DNA from: Gammaproteobacteria bacterium
GTDB lineage: Bacteria > Pseudomonadota > Gammaproteobacteria > Chromatiales > Chromatiaceae
Direction: 5' to 3'
NCBI GenBank assembly: GCA_020445335.1
Contig: JAGRGU010000044.1
Coordinates: forward strand, 1-45,646
Length of the DNA: 45,646 bases
Made by a program: the position numbers and the translations under genes. The notes under the pieces were generated by a model. It ran no database searches and was not told the origin of the DNA. It saw only the letters and a list, made by a program, of their open reading frames with translations. Below, piece after piece: positions 37,670 through 45,646 of the stretch; positions within the stretch are counted from its first letter, which is position 1, and each line of letters opens with the position of its first letter.

Positions 37670-38713
37670 ATGAGCAAGCCACCTACTGAATCACTGGGCT
37701 CCGAGGCGGAATGCGCTGAGATTGCCAAGACCAACAGCAATGGGAATCTGCGCATCGCCGCACTGGATCAGGTGACCAGCCAGCACCTGATAGATGACAT
37801 TGCTCGGAACTCCATCGGATCGAACCTGCGCATACGAGCATTGCAACGAGTGCAAACAGGCGACGTGTTGCAGGAGATCATCGCCACCGATGAGGACCCT
37901 CGTGTACGAGTGGCTGCGCTGCAACGGCTGGCTGAGCTGGACGGAAAGTTTGAGTTACTAACCGGCGAGTTTCTGACGAAGCAGCTGGCTCAGGAGGCCT
38001 GGACCATGCGATTGGCGACCATCGAATTGATAGCACAGCAGGTCCAAATGCAACAGATGGGACCGGCGCAGCTGGTGGCCACTGCGCTTCTGGATCCTGT
38101 GGAGGAAGTCAGCAAGCGCGCGTTTGCAGCTCTGCCCCATTCACGGGATAGCGAGCAAATCGCCAGGAATTCCGTGCATCCATCGGTACGTATTGCCGCG
38201 CTGGAGCACATCGCGAACCCTGACGTGAGGTTACAGATCTGTCTGGAGGAGGGCTTTGAACAGGTACAGAAAAAAGCCTGTGAAGGGTTGGGCGATGTCG
38301 GATTGCAGGATCTTTTTAACGCTGATGTTGCGGAAGCCCTTAAAGTCCATGCGGTTGAGCAAATAGAACAGTTTCCGCTGCTGATTTCGGTGGCGCGCCA
38401 GCGCCTGGAATACGAGCATGGCAAACATGCATTGCTCAGGCTGCGTCAGGCGTTGCACAACGCGCTGGCCAGCCAGTCGATTTGCCCGTACTGCAACGGG
38501 TCGGGTAAAGGCCGCAGTGGCGGCACACTTGCCGGCGGCAGCTGGGGTGGCGGAAGCTGGAGTCATCGCTGCGAACACTGCGATGGATATGGTCATCTGG
38601 CGCCACGTATGGAGTCCGAGCAGTTTGAGCAGCGGGTAATCAACACGATCGCCGAGGTGTTGCCGCTGTCACCGTCGGAAGAGCAACTGGCGAGGCAGGT
38701 GCTGGGTGGATAG
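37670..38713 (+). CDS. HEAT-repeat protein with a C-terminal DnaJ-like zinc finger
   Basis: 347-residue cytosolic protein. Residues about 20-260 are HEAT-like helical repeats with the pattern DEDPRVRVAALQRL and HPSVRIAALEHI, a protein-binding scaffold. Residues 272-304 hold two CxxCxGxG-type units (CPYCNGSGKG and CEHCDGYGH) like half of the DnaJ zinc domain, which binds unfolded protein or thiols. No J-domain is present. The combination is one I do not recognise as a named family. Start ATG 37670 follows TTAGGAAG. It is flanked by direct repeats and stands alone between oppositely directed genes. Confidence 0.75.
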   Translation: MSKPPTESLGSEAECAEIAKTNSNGNLRIAALDQVTSQHLIDDIARNSIGSNLRIRALQRVQTGDVLQEIIATDEDPRVRVAALQRLAELDGKFELLTGEFLTKQLAQEAWTMRLATIELIAQQVQMQQMGPAQLVATALLDPVEEVSKRAFAALPHSRDSEQIARNSVHPSVRIAALEHIANPDVRLQICLEEGFEQVQKKACEGLGDVGLQDLFNADVAEALKVHAVEQIEQFPLLISVARQRLEYEHGKHALLRLRQALHNALASQSICPYCNGSGKGRSGGTLAGGSWGGGSWSHRCEHCDGYGHLAPRMESEQFEQRVINTIAEVLPLSPSEEQLARQVLGG

Positions 38714-38763
38714 CTCTCAGGCTGAATACCAGATCACTTCCTGCGGATTCACGATTCAATAGT

Positions 38764-38790
38764 GTCAGACTCGATTGGTTTTCGGAGATT
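38764..38790. repeat. Right copy of the direct repeat flanking the HEAT-zinc gene
   Basis: GTCAGACTCGATTG (38764-38777), GTTTT, CGGAGATT (38783-38790). About 1.1 kb from the left copy, same orientation, 51 bases after the HEAT-zinc stop. A weaker run of GTAGGGTGCATC follows, with a 5-base stem GCATC/GATGC. Confidence 0.7.
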
Positions 38791-38896
38791 GACTAAAGTT
38801 TCCGTAGGGTGCATCTTCCTCAGCAAGCGCGATGCTCGTTCTAATCGGACGGGGAGTTCGGCCCGACATCTGTGCGTTCTGGGCGACAGTAGCCGA

Positions 38897-39724
38897 TCAA
38901 CATAGTCCGCGTTGGCAGCGCCAGCAGATCCACAGTTTGCGCAGTGGTGTGAGCTCGATACGTTGTTGCAATAGCTTCTGCGCGCCATCTCTCTCGGCGT
39001 GCGTCAGCAGACGCTCGGCGAGCACCGCCAGGCTCAGTAGCGGGCCCAGCGCAGCGTCGGGCGAGAGACGCTGCAGCGTCTCGCGGTAGCGTTGGCGCGC
39101 GCGGCCGATCGCGTCGTTGAGCAGAGCGTCGATCTGACCGTTACCGGTTTGCAGGCTGGCGACGCTCACGCCGAACCGCTCCAGCCGGCTGAGTGGTATC
39201 AATACGCGCTGTCGACGCAGGTCTGCGCCGATGTCGCCGATGGTGGCCGCTTCCGCCAGATAGCTTCCGAGCGCGCGCGCGTGGTTAATCTGATCGGCGT
39301 CAGCACCAGCGACTTCGGCCATCAGTTGGCCGAAGCTGGCGCCACGCGCCTGCAGGTGACGCTCGAGCGCCGCCTCGTCGTCCAACTCGACGCCGCCGAT
39401 CATCTGCGCGGTGACCTTGAAAAGCGGCTCGAAAAAAATCTCCTCAATTCCATGCTGCCGTAGCAGCCGTGCCGCCGCGGTCGCCACCGGGTGCTGCGCG
39501 TCGGCGTGTCCGCCAAAGGAGCGCTGCAACTCCCGTTGCCACCAGCCCAGTTTCTGCATTGCCACTGCCGCTTCACTGCACTGGTCGGGGATCTCGACGA
39601 TTGAGCGGTAGAGTGCATTTACGAGGCTCAGATCAGCGCGCAGCGGTGGCGGTGCAAAGCGGATCGCATAGTAGATGCCGCTGCCGACCGGCGCATGGCT
39701 GTCGGGGAAGGGGTAGGGGGCCAT
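38897..39724 (-). CDS. Squalene/phytoene-synthase-fold protein, first acidic motif degenerate
   Basis: 275-residue protein of the squalene/phytoene synthase superfamily. The second acidic motif is kept as D164-x3-D168 in TIGDIGADLRRQRVLIPL. In the first motif the usual DDxxD is PDQCSE (D47, E51), so catalysis is doubtful. The helical core and the KLGWWQREL stretch remain. It lies nine bases from the gph-like gene and with ubiG looks like one operon. The mitochondrial NDUFAF6 family, also lacking clean motifs, helps build complex I; a comparable non-enzymatic role is a possibility. ATG 39724. Confidence 0.75.
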   Translation of the reverse strand: MAPYPFPDSHAPVGSGIYYAIRFAPPPLRADLSLVNALYRSIVEIPDQCSEAAVAMQKLGWWQRELQRSFGGHADAQHPVATAAARLLRQHGIEEIFFEPLFKVTAQMIGGVELDDEAALERHLQARGASFGQLMAEVAGADADQINHARALGSYLAEAATIGDIGADLRRQRVLIPLSRLERFGVSVASLQTGNGQIDALLNDAIGRARQRYRETLQRLSPDAALGPLLSLAVLAERLLTHAERDGAQKLLQQRIELTPLRKLWICWRCQRGLC

Positions 39725-39733
39725 TGGCGTGGC

Positions 39734-40414
39734 TCAGCCCAGCCAGTCGAGAACCTGTAGCGGTGCGGAGATAGCGCCATCGGCCCGCCAGGTGTCGGGT
39801 CTGTCGCCGGTGCCGATATAGCCGAACAGCGCTACCAGCGTGGTCGTGCCGGCCGCTTTGCCGGCGATTATGTCGCGCTCGGCGTCGCCGATGTAGAGGG
39901 TATCTCCGGGCGCGGTGCCGTGCAGTCGGCAGGCGTGCAGAATCGGCTCGGGATGGGGTTTCGCATTGGCGGTGGTGTCGCCGCTGACGATACAGGCCGC
40001 GCGTGCGTCGAGCGCCAGCTGCCGCATCAGCGGATCGGTCAGCCAGCCGGGTTTGTTGGTGACTATGCCCCAGCCGATGCCCAGCTGCTCGAGCCGCGTG
40101 AGCAACTCGTCGATGCCTGCGAAGAGCGAGGTGCCGCGGGTCAGGTTGTCACGATAGAAGTCCAGGAACTGCTGGCGCAGCGGGGCGAATTGCGGGTCGT
40201 CCGGTTCGATGCCGAAGCCTAGCCGGATCAGCGCGACCCCGCCGTGCGAGACGTGCGGCCGTATCGTCTCCAACGTCAGCGGCTGGCGGCCGTTCTGTTG
40301 CAACGTCCGGTTCAGCGCATAGGCCATGTCCGGCGCGGTGTCGGCAAAGGTTCCGTCGAGGTCGAAGAGCACCAGCCTGATCGCCGTGCCCGGGCGCTTG
40401 GCTGCGTCACTCAT
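39734..40414 (-). CDS. HAD-family phosphatase, Gph/MupP-like
   Basis: 226-residue HAD hydrolase with the nucleophile motif DLDGT (about 18-22), a cap domain, and the conserved [14 protein letters not shown] stretch. Gammaproteobacterial genes next to ubiG encode phosphoglycolate phosphatase (Gph) or the N-acetylmuramate 6-phosphate phosphatase MupP; the sequence does not settle which. It overlaps ubiG by eight bases and precedes the squalene-synthase-fold gene. Confidence 0.88.
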   Translation of the reverse strand: MSDAAKRPGTAIRLVLFDLDGTFADTAPDMAYALNRTLQQNGRQPLTLETIRPHVSHGGVALIRLGFGIEPDDPQFAPLRQQFLDFYRDNLTRGTSLFAGIDELLTRLEQLGIGWGIVTNKPGWLTDPLMRQLALDARAACIVSGDTTANAKPHPEPILHACRLHGTAPGDTLYIGDAERDIIAGKAAGTTTLVALFGYIGTGDRPDTWRADGAISAPLQVLDWLG

Positions 40415-41117
40415 CGTGTTGGCAGCTCACCATGTAGTTGACGTCGACGTCGCCGGGGTCGAGGCGGTAGTGGCCGGTCAACGGATTGTAGAGCAGACCG
40501 GTCATGTCGTTGGCCTGCAGTCCGGCGTCGCGCAGCCAGCGGTCGAGCTCCGAGGGGCGGATGAACTTGGCGTAGTCGTGCGTCCCTTTCGGTAGCAGCC
40601 GCAGCAGATATTCGGCGCCGACGATGGCGAACAGGTAGGATTTCGGGTTGCGGTTGATGGTGGAGAAGAAGAGGTGGCCGTCCGCCTTGCAGAGCCTGGC
40701 GCAGGCATCGATGACAGATGCGGGATCGGGCACGTGCTCCAGCATCTCCATGCAGGTGACCACGTCGAACGCTGCCGGCATCTCCACTGCCAGCTGTTCG
40801 ACCGGGATCTGCCGGTACTCCACCTGCCGGCCCGATTCGAGCAGGTGCAGGCGCGCCACCTCCAGCGGCGCCTTGCCCATGTCGATGCCGGTGACCTCCG
40901 CCCCAAGCGCCGCCATGCTCTCGGCCAGAATGCCGCCGCCGCAGCCGACATCGAGCACCCGCTTGCCGCGCAGGCCCGCTATCGCATCGATATAGCCGAG
41001 GCGTAGCGGATTGATCTGGTGCAGCGGCTTGAATTCGCTTTCCGGATCCCACCAGCGAGAGGCGAGCTGCTCGAATTTGGCGATCTCCGACTGATCGACA
41101 TTGGCATGGTGTGGCAT
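40407..41117 (-). CDS. ubiG: Ubiquinone biosynthesis O-methyltransferase
   Basis: Carries out both O-methylations in ubiquinone synthesis at the membrane surface. The 236-residue protein has SAM motif [29 protein letters not shown], and begins with [19 protein letters not shown], the UbiG signature. It leads an operon with gph-like and squalene-synthase-fold genes. ATG 41117. Confidence 0.95.
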   Translation of the reverse strand: MPHHANVDQSEIAKFEQLASRWWDPESEFKPLHQINPLRLGYIDAIAGLRGKRVLDVGCGGGILAESMAALGAEVTGIDMGKAPLEVARLHLLESGRQVEYRQIPVEQLAVEMPAAFDVVTCMEMLEHVPDPASVIDACARLCKADGHLFFSTINRNPKSYLFAIVGAEYLLRLLPKGTHDYAKFIRPSELDRWLRDAGLQANDMTGLLYNPLTGHYRLDPGDVDVNYMVSCQHDE

Positions 41118-41223
41118 GGCTGACGACGCTCCGCTCCGAAACGGGGAGCTAGTATAGCCGATCTGGCCCGGCTTGCCGCACCGCCTTTGCCGGGGCGCGG
41201 ATGCTCACGCCTCTTGCCGATTC

Positions 41224-42210
41224 TCAGCCGATGAAGTGGAGCGTCAGCGCCACGCCGGCACCGACGCAGGCGGCGAACAGGGCATATACCAGTGCCTGTG
41301 TCTTGGCCCAGCGCTTCACCTCGTTCAGCTGCTGGCCGACCTTTACGTCCAGCGCCGGATTGATCAGCTCCTGCGCCGAACTCTGGGCAGCACTCTTGGC
41401 GATGAGCGCGGCGCGCTCCTCGGCGGCGGGGACCGCGCTCTCGGTGGCGACGTCCTGCACCAGGCGCGCCAGCTTCGCCGAGGCGAGAATCTCTTCGCTC
41501 AGACGTGTTCTGGTCTCGTCGAGCTGGTCGGCGACCAGCTGGCTCATGTCGGCCAGCCGTTCGTCCAACAGCCCGGAGATCTCATCGAGCGAAGGCGAGG
41601 CACCGCTCTGTCCGCCCAGCGCATCCGCGATCAGCTTGCCGGTCTCCTTTCTCTGCTCGGCAAGTTGCGCTTCGACCGACGCTTCGATCAGTTCGAGACG
41701 CGTGTTGAGCAGGGAGTTGACGGTCGCCTCCACTTGCGCTTCGATCTCCTCGAGGCTCAATGCCGGAGCAGCGGCGGGAGTGGCCGGCGCCGCGGGGGTC
41801 ACGCGGCCCGGCGGGGTTTCGCCGACACTGCGGTTGTTGTCGATCGCTTTGTCGATTGCGATAAGAATCTCCGCCAGTTTCTCGGCCGAAGGGGGTTTCA
41901 CCAGCGTGCCGAGCGCGCCGAGGGATTTGGCTTCGTTCAGGTAAGCTTCGCCGTCGTTGGAGGTGCACATCACGATCGGAATGTGGGCGGTGGCGGAGTT
42001 CTTCTTGATGATCGAGGTGGCGATCAGTCCGTCCATCCCCTTCATCAGGTGGTCCATGAAGATGACGTCGGGCCGTTGGTGTTCCAGCAGATCGAGCGCC
42101 TCCTCGGCTGAAGCGACCATCTCGACTTGAAAATCGTGTTTCTCCAAAAGCTTGCCGAGTACGAATCTGGCTGATTTGGAGTCATCCACCAACAGTGCCT
42201 TTCTGGCCAA
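41224..42210 (-). CDS. Response regulator with coiled coil and C-terminal membrane anchor
   Basis: 328-residue protein. A CheY-type receiver fills residues 1-125: acid pair D9-D10, phosphate site D53 in FMDHLMKGMDG, T83 and K105 (LVKPPSAE). A proline/alanine-rich linker (about 132-152) follows, then a helical, charge-rich coiled coil (about 153-300) and a hydrophobic segment LVYALFAACVGAGVALTLHF (about 307-326) at the very C-terminus. A receiver tethered by its tail to the membrane is rare. TTG 42210 is the start, with the site GGAGAGG before it. No sensor kinase is nearby. Confidence 0.85.
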   Translation of the reverse strand: MARKALLVDDSKSARFVLGKLLEKHDFQVEMVASAEEALDLLEHQRPDVIFMDHLMKGMDGLIATSIIKKNSATAHIPIVMCTSNDGEAYLNEAKSLGALGTLVKPPSAEKLAEILIAIDKAIDNNRSVGETPPGRVTPAAPATPAAAPALSLEEIEAQVEATVNSLLNTRLELIEASVEAQLAEQRKETGKLIADALGGQSGASPSLDEISGLLDERLADMSQLVADQLDETRTRLSEEILASAKLARLVQDVATESAVPAAEERAALIAKSAAQSSAQELINPALDVKVGQQLNEVKRWAKTQALVYALFAACVGAGVALTLHFIG

Positions 42211-42319
42211 CGTTGCCTCTCCTATGTCTTTGCCGGCAATAGCAGGCGGTCGAATGTCAACGGCCTGGTCGCTCTGAATCAGCAGATTTATCGACGCCTC
42301 AGCGGCTTACTTGAATATC

Positions 42320-42799
42320 CTACTCGATCGTTTCACGCACGATGCCGTCCAGCAGCGCCAGCAACGCCTGCTCCACCGCTTTGGCGTCGCCCAGCATCGC
42401 GGGTCGGCGGAAGGCGATGAAGGTGTTGTCGCTGTCGCCGGCGACCTGGTAGATGCTGAGCGTCAGCGGGCAGGTGGCCATGTTCGCCGGATGGGCCTCG
42501 GACATTCGGTAAGACATTTTTATGCTGCAGAACTCCAACGTTTCAGCCTTCCCGTAGAGCGGTTTGCCCAGCCCGGTATCGGCGGCGGTGCGCTCGAGCA
42601 TCTCGCTGATGTGCAGCGTGTTGGTGATCAGCATGCCCTGCCCGGTGATTGCCAGCTCGAGGTTGGACTTCACTTCGTCGTAGGCCTCCTCGACCTGATA
42701 GACGACGATCGGTGAATCGGCCTCGGTAATCGGCTCATTGGCGAATACGGGTGCGCTGGCGATGAGCAGGGCCAGGAAGGCGGAGATTAGTTGCTTCAT
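42320..42799 (-). CDS. Exported DUF302-family protein
   Basis: 159-residue secreted protein. The signal peptide ends at FANEP (about residue 21). The DUF302 fold follows, with YQVEEAYDEVKSNLELAITGQGMLITNTLHISEML and a cysteine pair C91/C109 in EFCSIKMSYRM and ATCPLTL. Function is unknown; related proteins can be encoded near sulfur- or redox-associated genes in other bacteria. ATG 42799. It stands 48 bases before the mtaD stop, probably in a separate unit. Confidence 0.78.
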   Translation of the reverse strand: MKQLISAFLALLIASAPVFANEPITEADSPIVVYQVEEAYDEVKSNLELAITGQGMLITNTLHISEMLERTAADTGLGKPLYGKAETLEFCSIKMSYRMSEAHPANMATCPLTLSIYQVAGDSDNTFIAFRRPAMLGDAKAVEQALLALLDGIVRETIE

Positions 42800-42848
42800 G
42801 TCGGGAGCCTTTTTTGCTGTCGGTTACTGGTAGGGGTGGGTAAAGGCG

Positions 42849-44168
42849 TCAATGATCCGATGCGGCGATCTTCGCGCGCCATTCGCCGGCCCGAGCCACT
42901 ATCCGCTGCTGGTCGAGCGTCGTCAATTGTCCGTTGCGAACCACCTGTTTGCCGGCGATCCAGAGATTGCTGACACGCTCCCGTCCGGTCGCGTAGACCA
43001 GTTGCGATTCGGGGTGGTAGTGGGGCTGGCATTCGAGCGCGCTCAGATCGACTGCGCAGATGTCCGCCGCTTTGCCTGCTTCGAGCGAACCTATCTCATC
43101 CTCCAGGCCCAACGCCCTGGCGCCGTTGATGGTCGCCATGCGCAGCGCCTCGCGTGCCGGCAGCGCGCTGGCGTCGCCCGAGACCCCCTTGGCGAGCAGC
43201 GCGGCGGTGCGCATTTCGCTGAACATATCGAGGTCATTGTTGCTGGCCGCGCCGTCGGTGCCGAGGGCGACATTGACGCCGGCCCGCATCAGTTCTCTGA
43301 CCGGACAGAAACCCGAGGCAAGCTTGAGATTGGATTCGGGACAGTGAACCACGTGCCCGCCGCTGGCGGCGAATCGCTCGATCTCCGCCGCCTCCAGTTG
43401 GGTCATGTGCACTGCCAGCAGCGTCGAGCCGGTGAGTTGCAGTTCGGCCAGCCGTTGCAGCGGTCGCACACCGTACTGCGCCAGACTCTGCTGGATCTCG
43501 TCGCGTGTCTCGTGCACGTGCATGTGCAGCGGTATCTCCAGCTCATCGGCGAGCACGCGGAGGCGCTCCAGCGGCGCGTTGGAGACCGAGTAGGGGGCGT
43601 GGGGCGCGAACGCGGTGCGGATCAGCTTGCTATTACGGAACTGGTCGTGCACCTCCAGCCCCCGTTGCAGATACTCCTCCGGTCCCTCCGCCCAGGCGGA
43701 GGGGAAATCGATCAGAATCAGCCCCACCACCGCGCGCATGCCGGCGGCCGCGCTGACGTGTGCGGTCACCTCCGGGAAGAAGTACATGTCATTGAAGCAG
43801 CTGATTCCGCCACGCAGCATCTCGGCCACCGCCAGACGCGTGCCATCGGCGATGAACTCCTCGCTGACCCAACGCTGTTCGGCCGGCCAGATGTGCTGAT
43901 TGAGCCAGGTCATCAGCGGCATGTCATCGGCGAGACCGCGCAGCAGCGACATGCTCGCGTGCGTGTGGGCGTTGATCAGGCCAGGCAGCAGCGCGCTCTC
44001 CCCGAGCCGGTGCGTCTGCTCCGCATGATAACGCTCTTCCGCCTCTGCCGAAGGCAGGATCTCGACGATGCGCCCGTTGTGCACCGCGATCGCCTGGTGC
44101 TCGAGAATGCGGTCGTGCGGGTCGACCGTCACGACCCAGCGCGCATGGATCAGGATATCGATATTCAA
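42849..44168 (-). CDS. mtaD: 5-methylthioadenosine/S-adenosylhomocysteine deaminase
   Basis: Deaminates methylthioadenosine (and SAH) to the inosine form, the first salvage step. The 439-residue amidohydrolase has the metal motif HTH (H68, H70), MHVHET, HMTQLEA and [10 protein letters not shown] with the catalytic aspartate. The start is TTG 44168, preceded by GCAGGTGA and followed by [12 protein letters not shown] as in the family. In-frame sequence further upstream comes from the opposite strand gene and is not coding. Divergent from mtnA, with which it forms a methionine-salvage pair. Confidence 0.9.
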   Translation of the reverse strand: MNIDILIHARWVVTVDPHDRILEHQAIAVHNGRIVEILPSAEAEERYHAEQTHRLGESALLPGLINAHTHASMSLLRGLADDMPLMTWLNQHIWPAEQRWVSEEFIADGTRLAVAEMLRGGISCFNDMYFFPEVTAHVSAAAGMRAVVGLILIDFPSAWAEGPEEYLQRGLEVHDQFRNSKLIRTAFAPHAPYSVSNAPLERLRVLADELEIPLHMHVHETRDEIQQSLAQYGVRPLQRLAELQLTGSTLLAVHMTQLEAAEIERFAASGGHVVHCPESNLKLASGFCPVRELMRAGVNVALGTDGAASNNDLDMFSEMRTAALLAKGVSGDASALPAREALRMATINGARALGLEDEIGSLEAGKAADICAVDLSALECQPHYHPESQLVYATGRERVSNLWIAGKQVVRNGQLTTLDQQRIVARAGEWRAKIAASDH

Positions 44169-44231
44169 GGGTTCACCTGCTGTTCGGCACCCGGCCGGCT
44201 GCGTCAAACTGCTACAATCGGCCAATTTGCC

Positions 44232-45308
44232 ATGGTGCCTTTTGAGATGGAAGTCTTCGCAAGCGATATTCACGCCCATCCCGACGCTGCGATTCTCTGG
44301 CGAGACGAGCGGCTCCTGCTGCTGGATCAGCGTCTGCTGCCGGCCGAAGAGCGCTATCTTGAGCTGACCAGCTGTGCGGCGGCGGCCCGGGCGATCACCG
44401 ACATGGTTGTGCGCGGCGCTCCCGCGCTCGGCGTGACCGCCGCCTACGCGGTGGTGCTCGCCGCGCGACAGCGCTACGCCGCATCGCCGCACGGCTGGAG
44501 GGGGGAGATGGCTGGCGATCTCGATCTTCTGGCCGCGGCACGGCCCACCGCGGTCAATCTCGGCTGGGCGGTGGCACGCATGCGATCGCTGATCGCAACC
44601 CTCGACGGCGGTGATCCGGTGCCCGCGCTGCTGTGGGAAGCGGAGCGGATTCACCGTGAGGATGTCGCCTCCAATCGGGCGATGGGGGCGATCGGCGCTG
44701 CGTTGATCGAACGCAAGACCTCGGTCATCACCCACTGCAACGCCGGCGCGCTGGCCACCGGGGGCTACGGCACCGCGCTGGGGGTGATCCGCAGCGCCTG
44801 GTCGGCCGGCTTGATCGAGCAGGTCTTCGCCGACGAGACCCGGCCCTGGTTGCAGGGCTCGCGACTGACCGCCTGGGAGCTGGCGCATGACGGTATCGCG
44901 GTGCGGATCATGACCGAAGGGGCCGCCGGCCGGCGCATGCAGCAGGGCGGCGTCGACTGGGTCATCGTCGGCTCCGACCGTATCGCCGCCAACGGCGACG
45001 TGGTCAACAAGATAGGCACATACAATCTGGCGGTGCTGGCGCGCCACCACGACGTCCGCTTCATGGTTGCCGCGCCCACCTCTACAATCGATCTCGCGAC
45101 CGCCACCGGCGCGGAGATTCCGATCGAGCAGCGGGATCCATCGGAGGTGCTCTGCTGCGGCGGTAGTCGTCAGGCCGCAGCGGGTATCGACGCCTGGAAT
45201 CCGGTATTCGACGTTACCCCCGCCGAGCTGGTCGATGTAATCGTTACGGAAAAGGGCGCAGTACGTTCGCCAAACCGGAAAAAGATGGCTGAATTGATGG
45301 TCAAATAG
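44232..45308 (+). CDS. mtnA: Methylthioribose-1-phosphate isomerase
   Basis: Converts methylthioribose-1-phosphate to methylthioribulose-1-phosphate in methionine salvage. The 358-residue protein has the catalytic C169 in [18 protein letters not shown] and D249 in [21 protein letters not shown] 44232 or 44247 may be the start; neither has a strong ribosome binding site. A TACAAT box at 44213-44218 may be its -10. Together with the divergent deaminase gene this suggests a route through methylthioinosine, bypassing direct MTA cleavage, but the phosphorylase gene is not seen here. Confidence 0.92.
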   Translation: MVPFEMEVFASDIHAHPDAAILWRDERLLLLDQRLLPAEERYLELTSCAAAARAITDMVVRGAPALGVTAAYAVVLAARQRYAASPHGWRGEMAGDLDLLAAARPTAVNLGWAVARMRSLIATLDGGDPVPALLWEAERIHREDVASNRAMGAIGAALIERKTSVITHCNAGALATGGYGTALGVIRSAWSAGLIEQVFADETRPWLQGSRLTAWELAHDGIAVRIMTEGAAGRRMQQGGVDWVIVGSDRIAANGDVVNKIGTYNLAVLARHHDVRFMVAAPTSTIDLATATGAEIPIEQRDPSEVLCCGGSRQAAAGIDAWNPVFDVTPAELVDVIVTEKGAVRSPNRKKMAELMVK

Positions 45309-45322
45309 CCTCAGAAGCCGTG

Positions 45323-45374
45323 AAAGGCGATTTCAAAGGCGATTATTTGAAAGCGGTACCCGTTCTTATATGTT
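45323..45374 (+). promoter_or_regulatory. Probable gyrA promoter with tandem operator-like repeats
   Basis: TTGAAA (45347-45352) and TATGTT (45369-45374), 16 bases apart, form a fair sigma-70 promoter. Just upstream the decamer AAAGGCGATT is repeated at 45323-45332 and 45335-45344, 12 bases apart, close to one helical turn. Confidence 0.5.
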
Positions 45375-45464
45375 AATATCGGCGGCTGATTTATAGCCGT
45401 TTGATAGCGCCTCGCCATGTGTGCAACGCACTGCTTGAGGCCACATGGGGAAACGCGACCACCT

Positions 45465-45646
45465 ATGACCGATTTTGCCAAAGAAGTCCTGCCGGTCAAC
45501 CTCGAAGATGAAATGCAGCAGTCCTACCTGGATTACGCGATGAGCGTGATCGTGGGACGCGCGCTGCCCGATGTGCGCGATGGACTCAAGCCGGTGCACC
45601 GGCGTGTCCTCTACGCGATGAGCGAGCTGGGCAACGACTGGAACAA
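45465..45646 (+). CDS. gyrA: DNA gyrase subunit A (3' end cut off)
   Basis: First 60 codons of GyrA, starting ATG 45465: [20 protein letters not shown], then [20 protein letters not shown] and [20 protein letters not shown]. This is the GyrA/ParC N-terminal arm; the catalytic tyrosine lies beyond the window. The [17 protein letters not shown] opening is typical for GyrA rather than ParC. A short AT-rich gap with a likely promoter precedes it. Confidence 0.95.
   Translation, partial: MTDFAKEVLPVNLEDEMQQSYLDYAMSVIVGRALPDVRDGLKPVHRRVLYAMSELGNDWN

Noticed and set aside
42852..44231. Very long open frames on both strands over the mtaD region and in front of mtnA
   Set aside because: They are GC-rich antisense shadows. 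Only the frames with MtaD and MtnA motifs, starts and ribosome sites are coding.

Overview
The window is GC-rich, densely coded chromosomal DNA, most likely from a sulfur-oxidising gammaproteobacterium. Gammaproteobacterial traits include an E. coli-like AcnB and PurB, HflD next to MnmA, RluE, UbiG next to a Gph-type phosphatase, YciK-type reductase and RoxA. Sulfur metabolism is suggested by a homodimeric ATP sulfurylase (Sat), two DsrE-fold proteins and a secreted thioredoxin-like protein. The lineage is an inference: no rRNA or tRNA gene is visible. Both ends cut genes (uvrB on the left, gyrA on the right).

Layout. 1-6008: uvrB end, then a four-gene polyamine-type ABC importer (binding protein, ATPase, two permeases) with a strong hairpin after the binding-protein gene. 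6013-9415: glycerophosphodiester phosphodiesterase, an orphan ParA-type ATPase, and sat with a clear terminator. 9414-15861: pentapeptide-repeat protein, an RND pump without a visible adaptor gene, metY behind two tandem hairpins, and an exported thioredoxin-like protein. 15958-22174: Nudix hydrolase, an Lrp regulator divergent from lysA, a roxA-led operon ending in a small secretin-N-domain protein, and an OmpA-family lipid/peptidoglycan-binding type protein. 22223-28190: purB, acnB with two one-base insertions 37 bases apart, an HDOD protein and an RRM-type RNA-binding protein. 28193-32514: hflD, mnmA, rluE, a diguanylate cyclase, a possible 31-residue small protein and a YciK-like reductase.

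32859-38790 looks like an accessory stretch. An AraC regulator is divergent from an AhpD-like protein. It is followed by an ECF sigma factor, a membrane anti-sigma factor whose outer domain is DsrE-like, and a secreted DsrE-like protein. This set is the best candidate for an undescribed system: a transmembrane switch in which a DsrE fold, with a cysteine shared with the secreted paralogue, may sense sulfur or redox state and release the sigma factor. The sigma gene has an ECF-like promoter so close to its start that its mRNA may be leaderless. Then come a TehA/SLAC1-like channel and a HEAT-repeat plus zinc-finger protein flanked by a 27-base imperfect direct repeat.

38897-45646: a squalene-synthase-fold protein with a degenerate first acidic motif, gph-like phosphatase, ubiG, a response regulator with a C-terminal membrane anchor, a DUF302 protein, the methylthioadenosine salvage pair mtaD/mtnA (divergent), and the start of gyrA. 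No CRISPR array, insertion sequence, tRNA or rRNA was seen.
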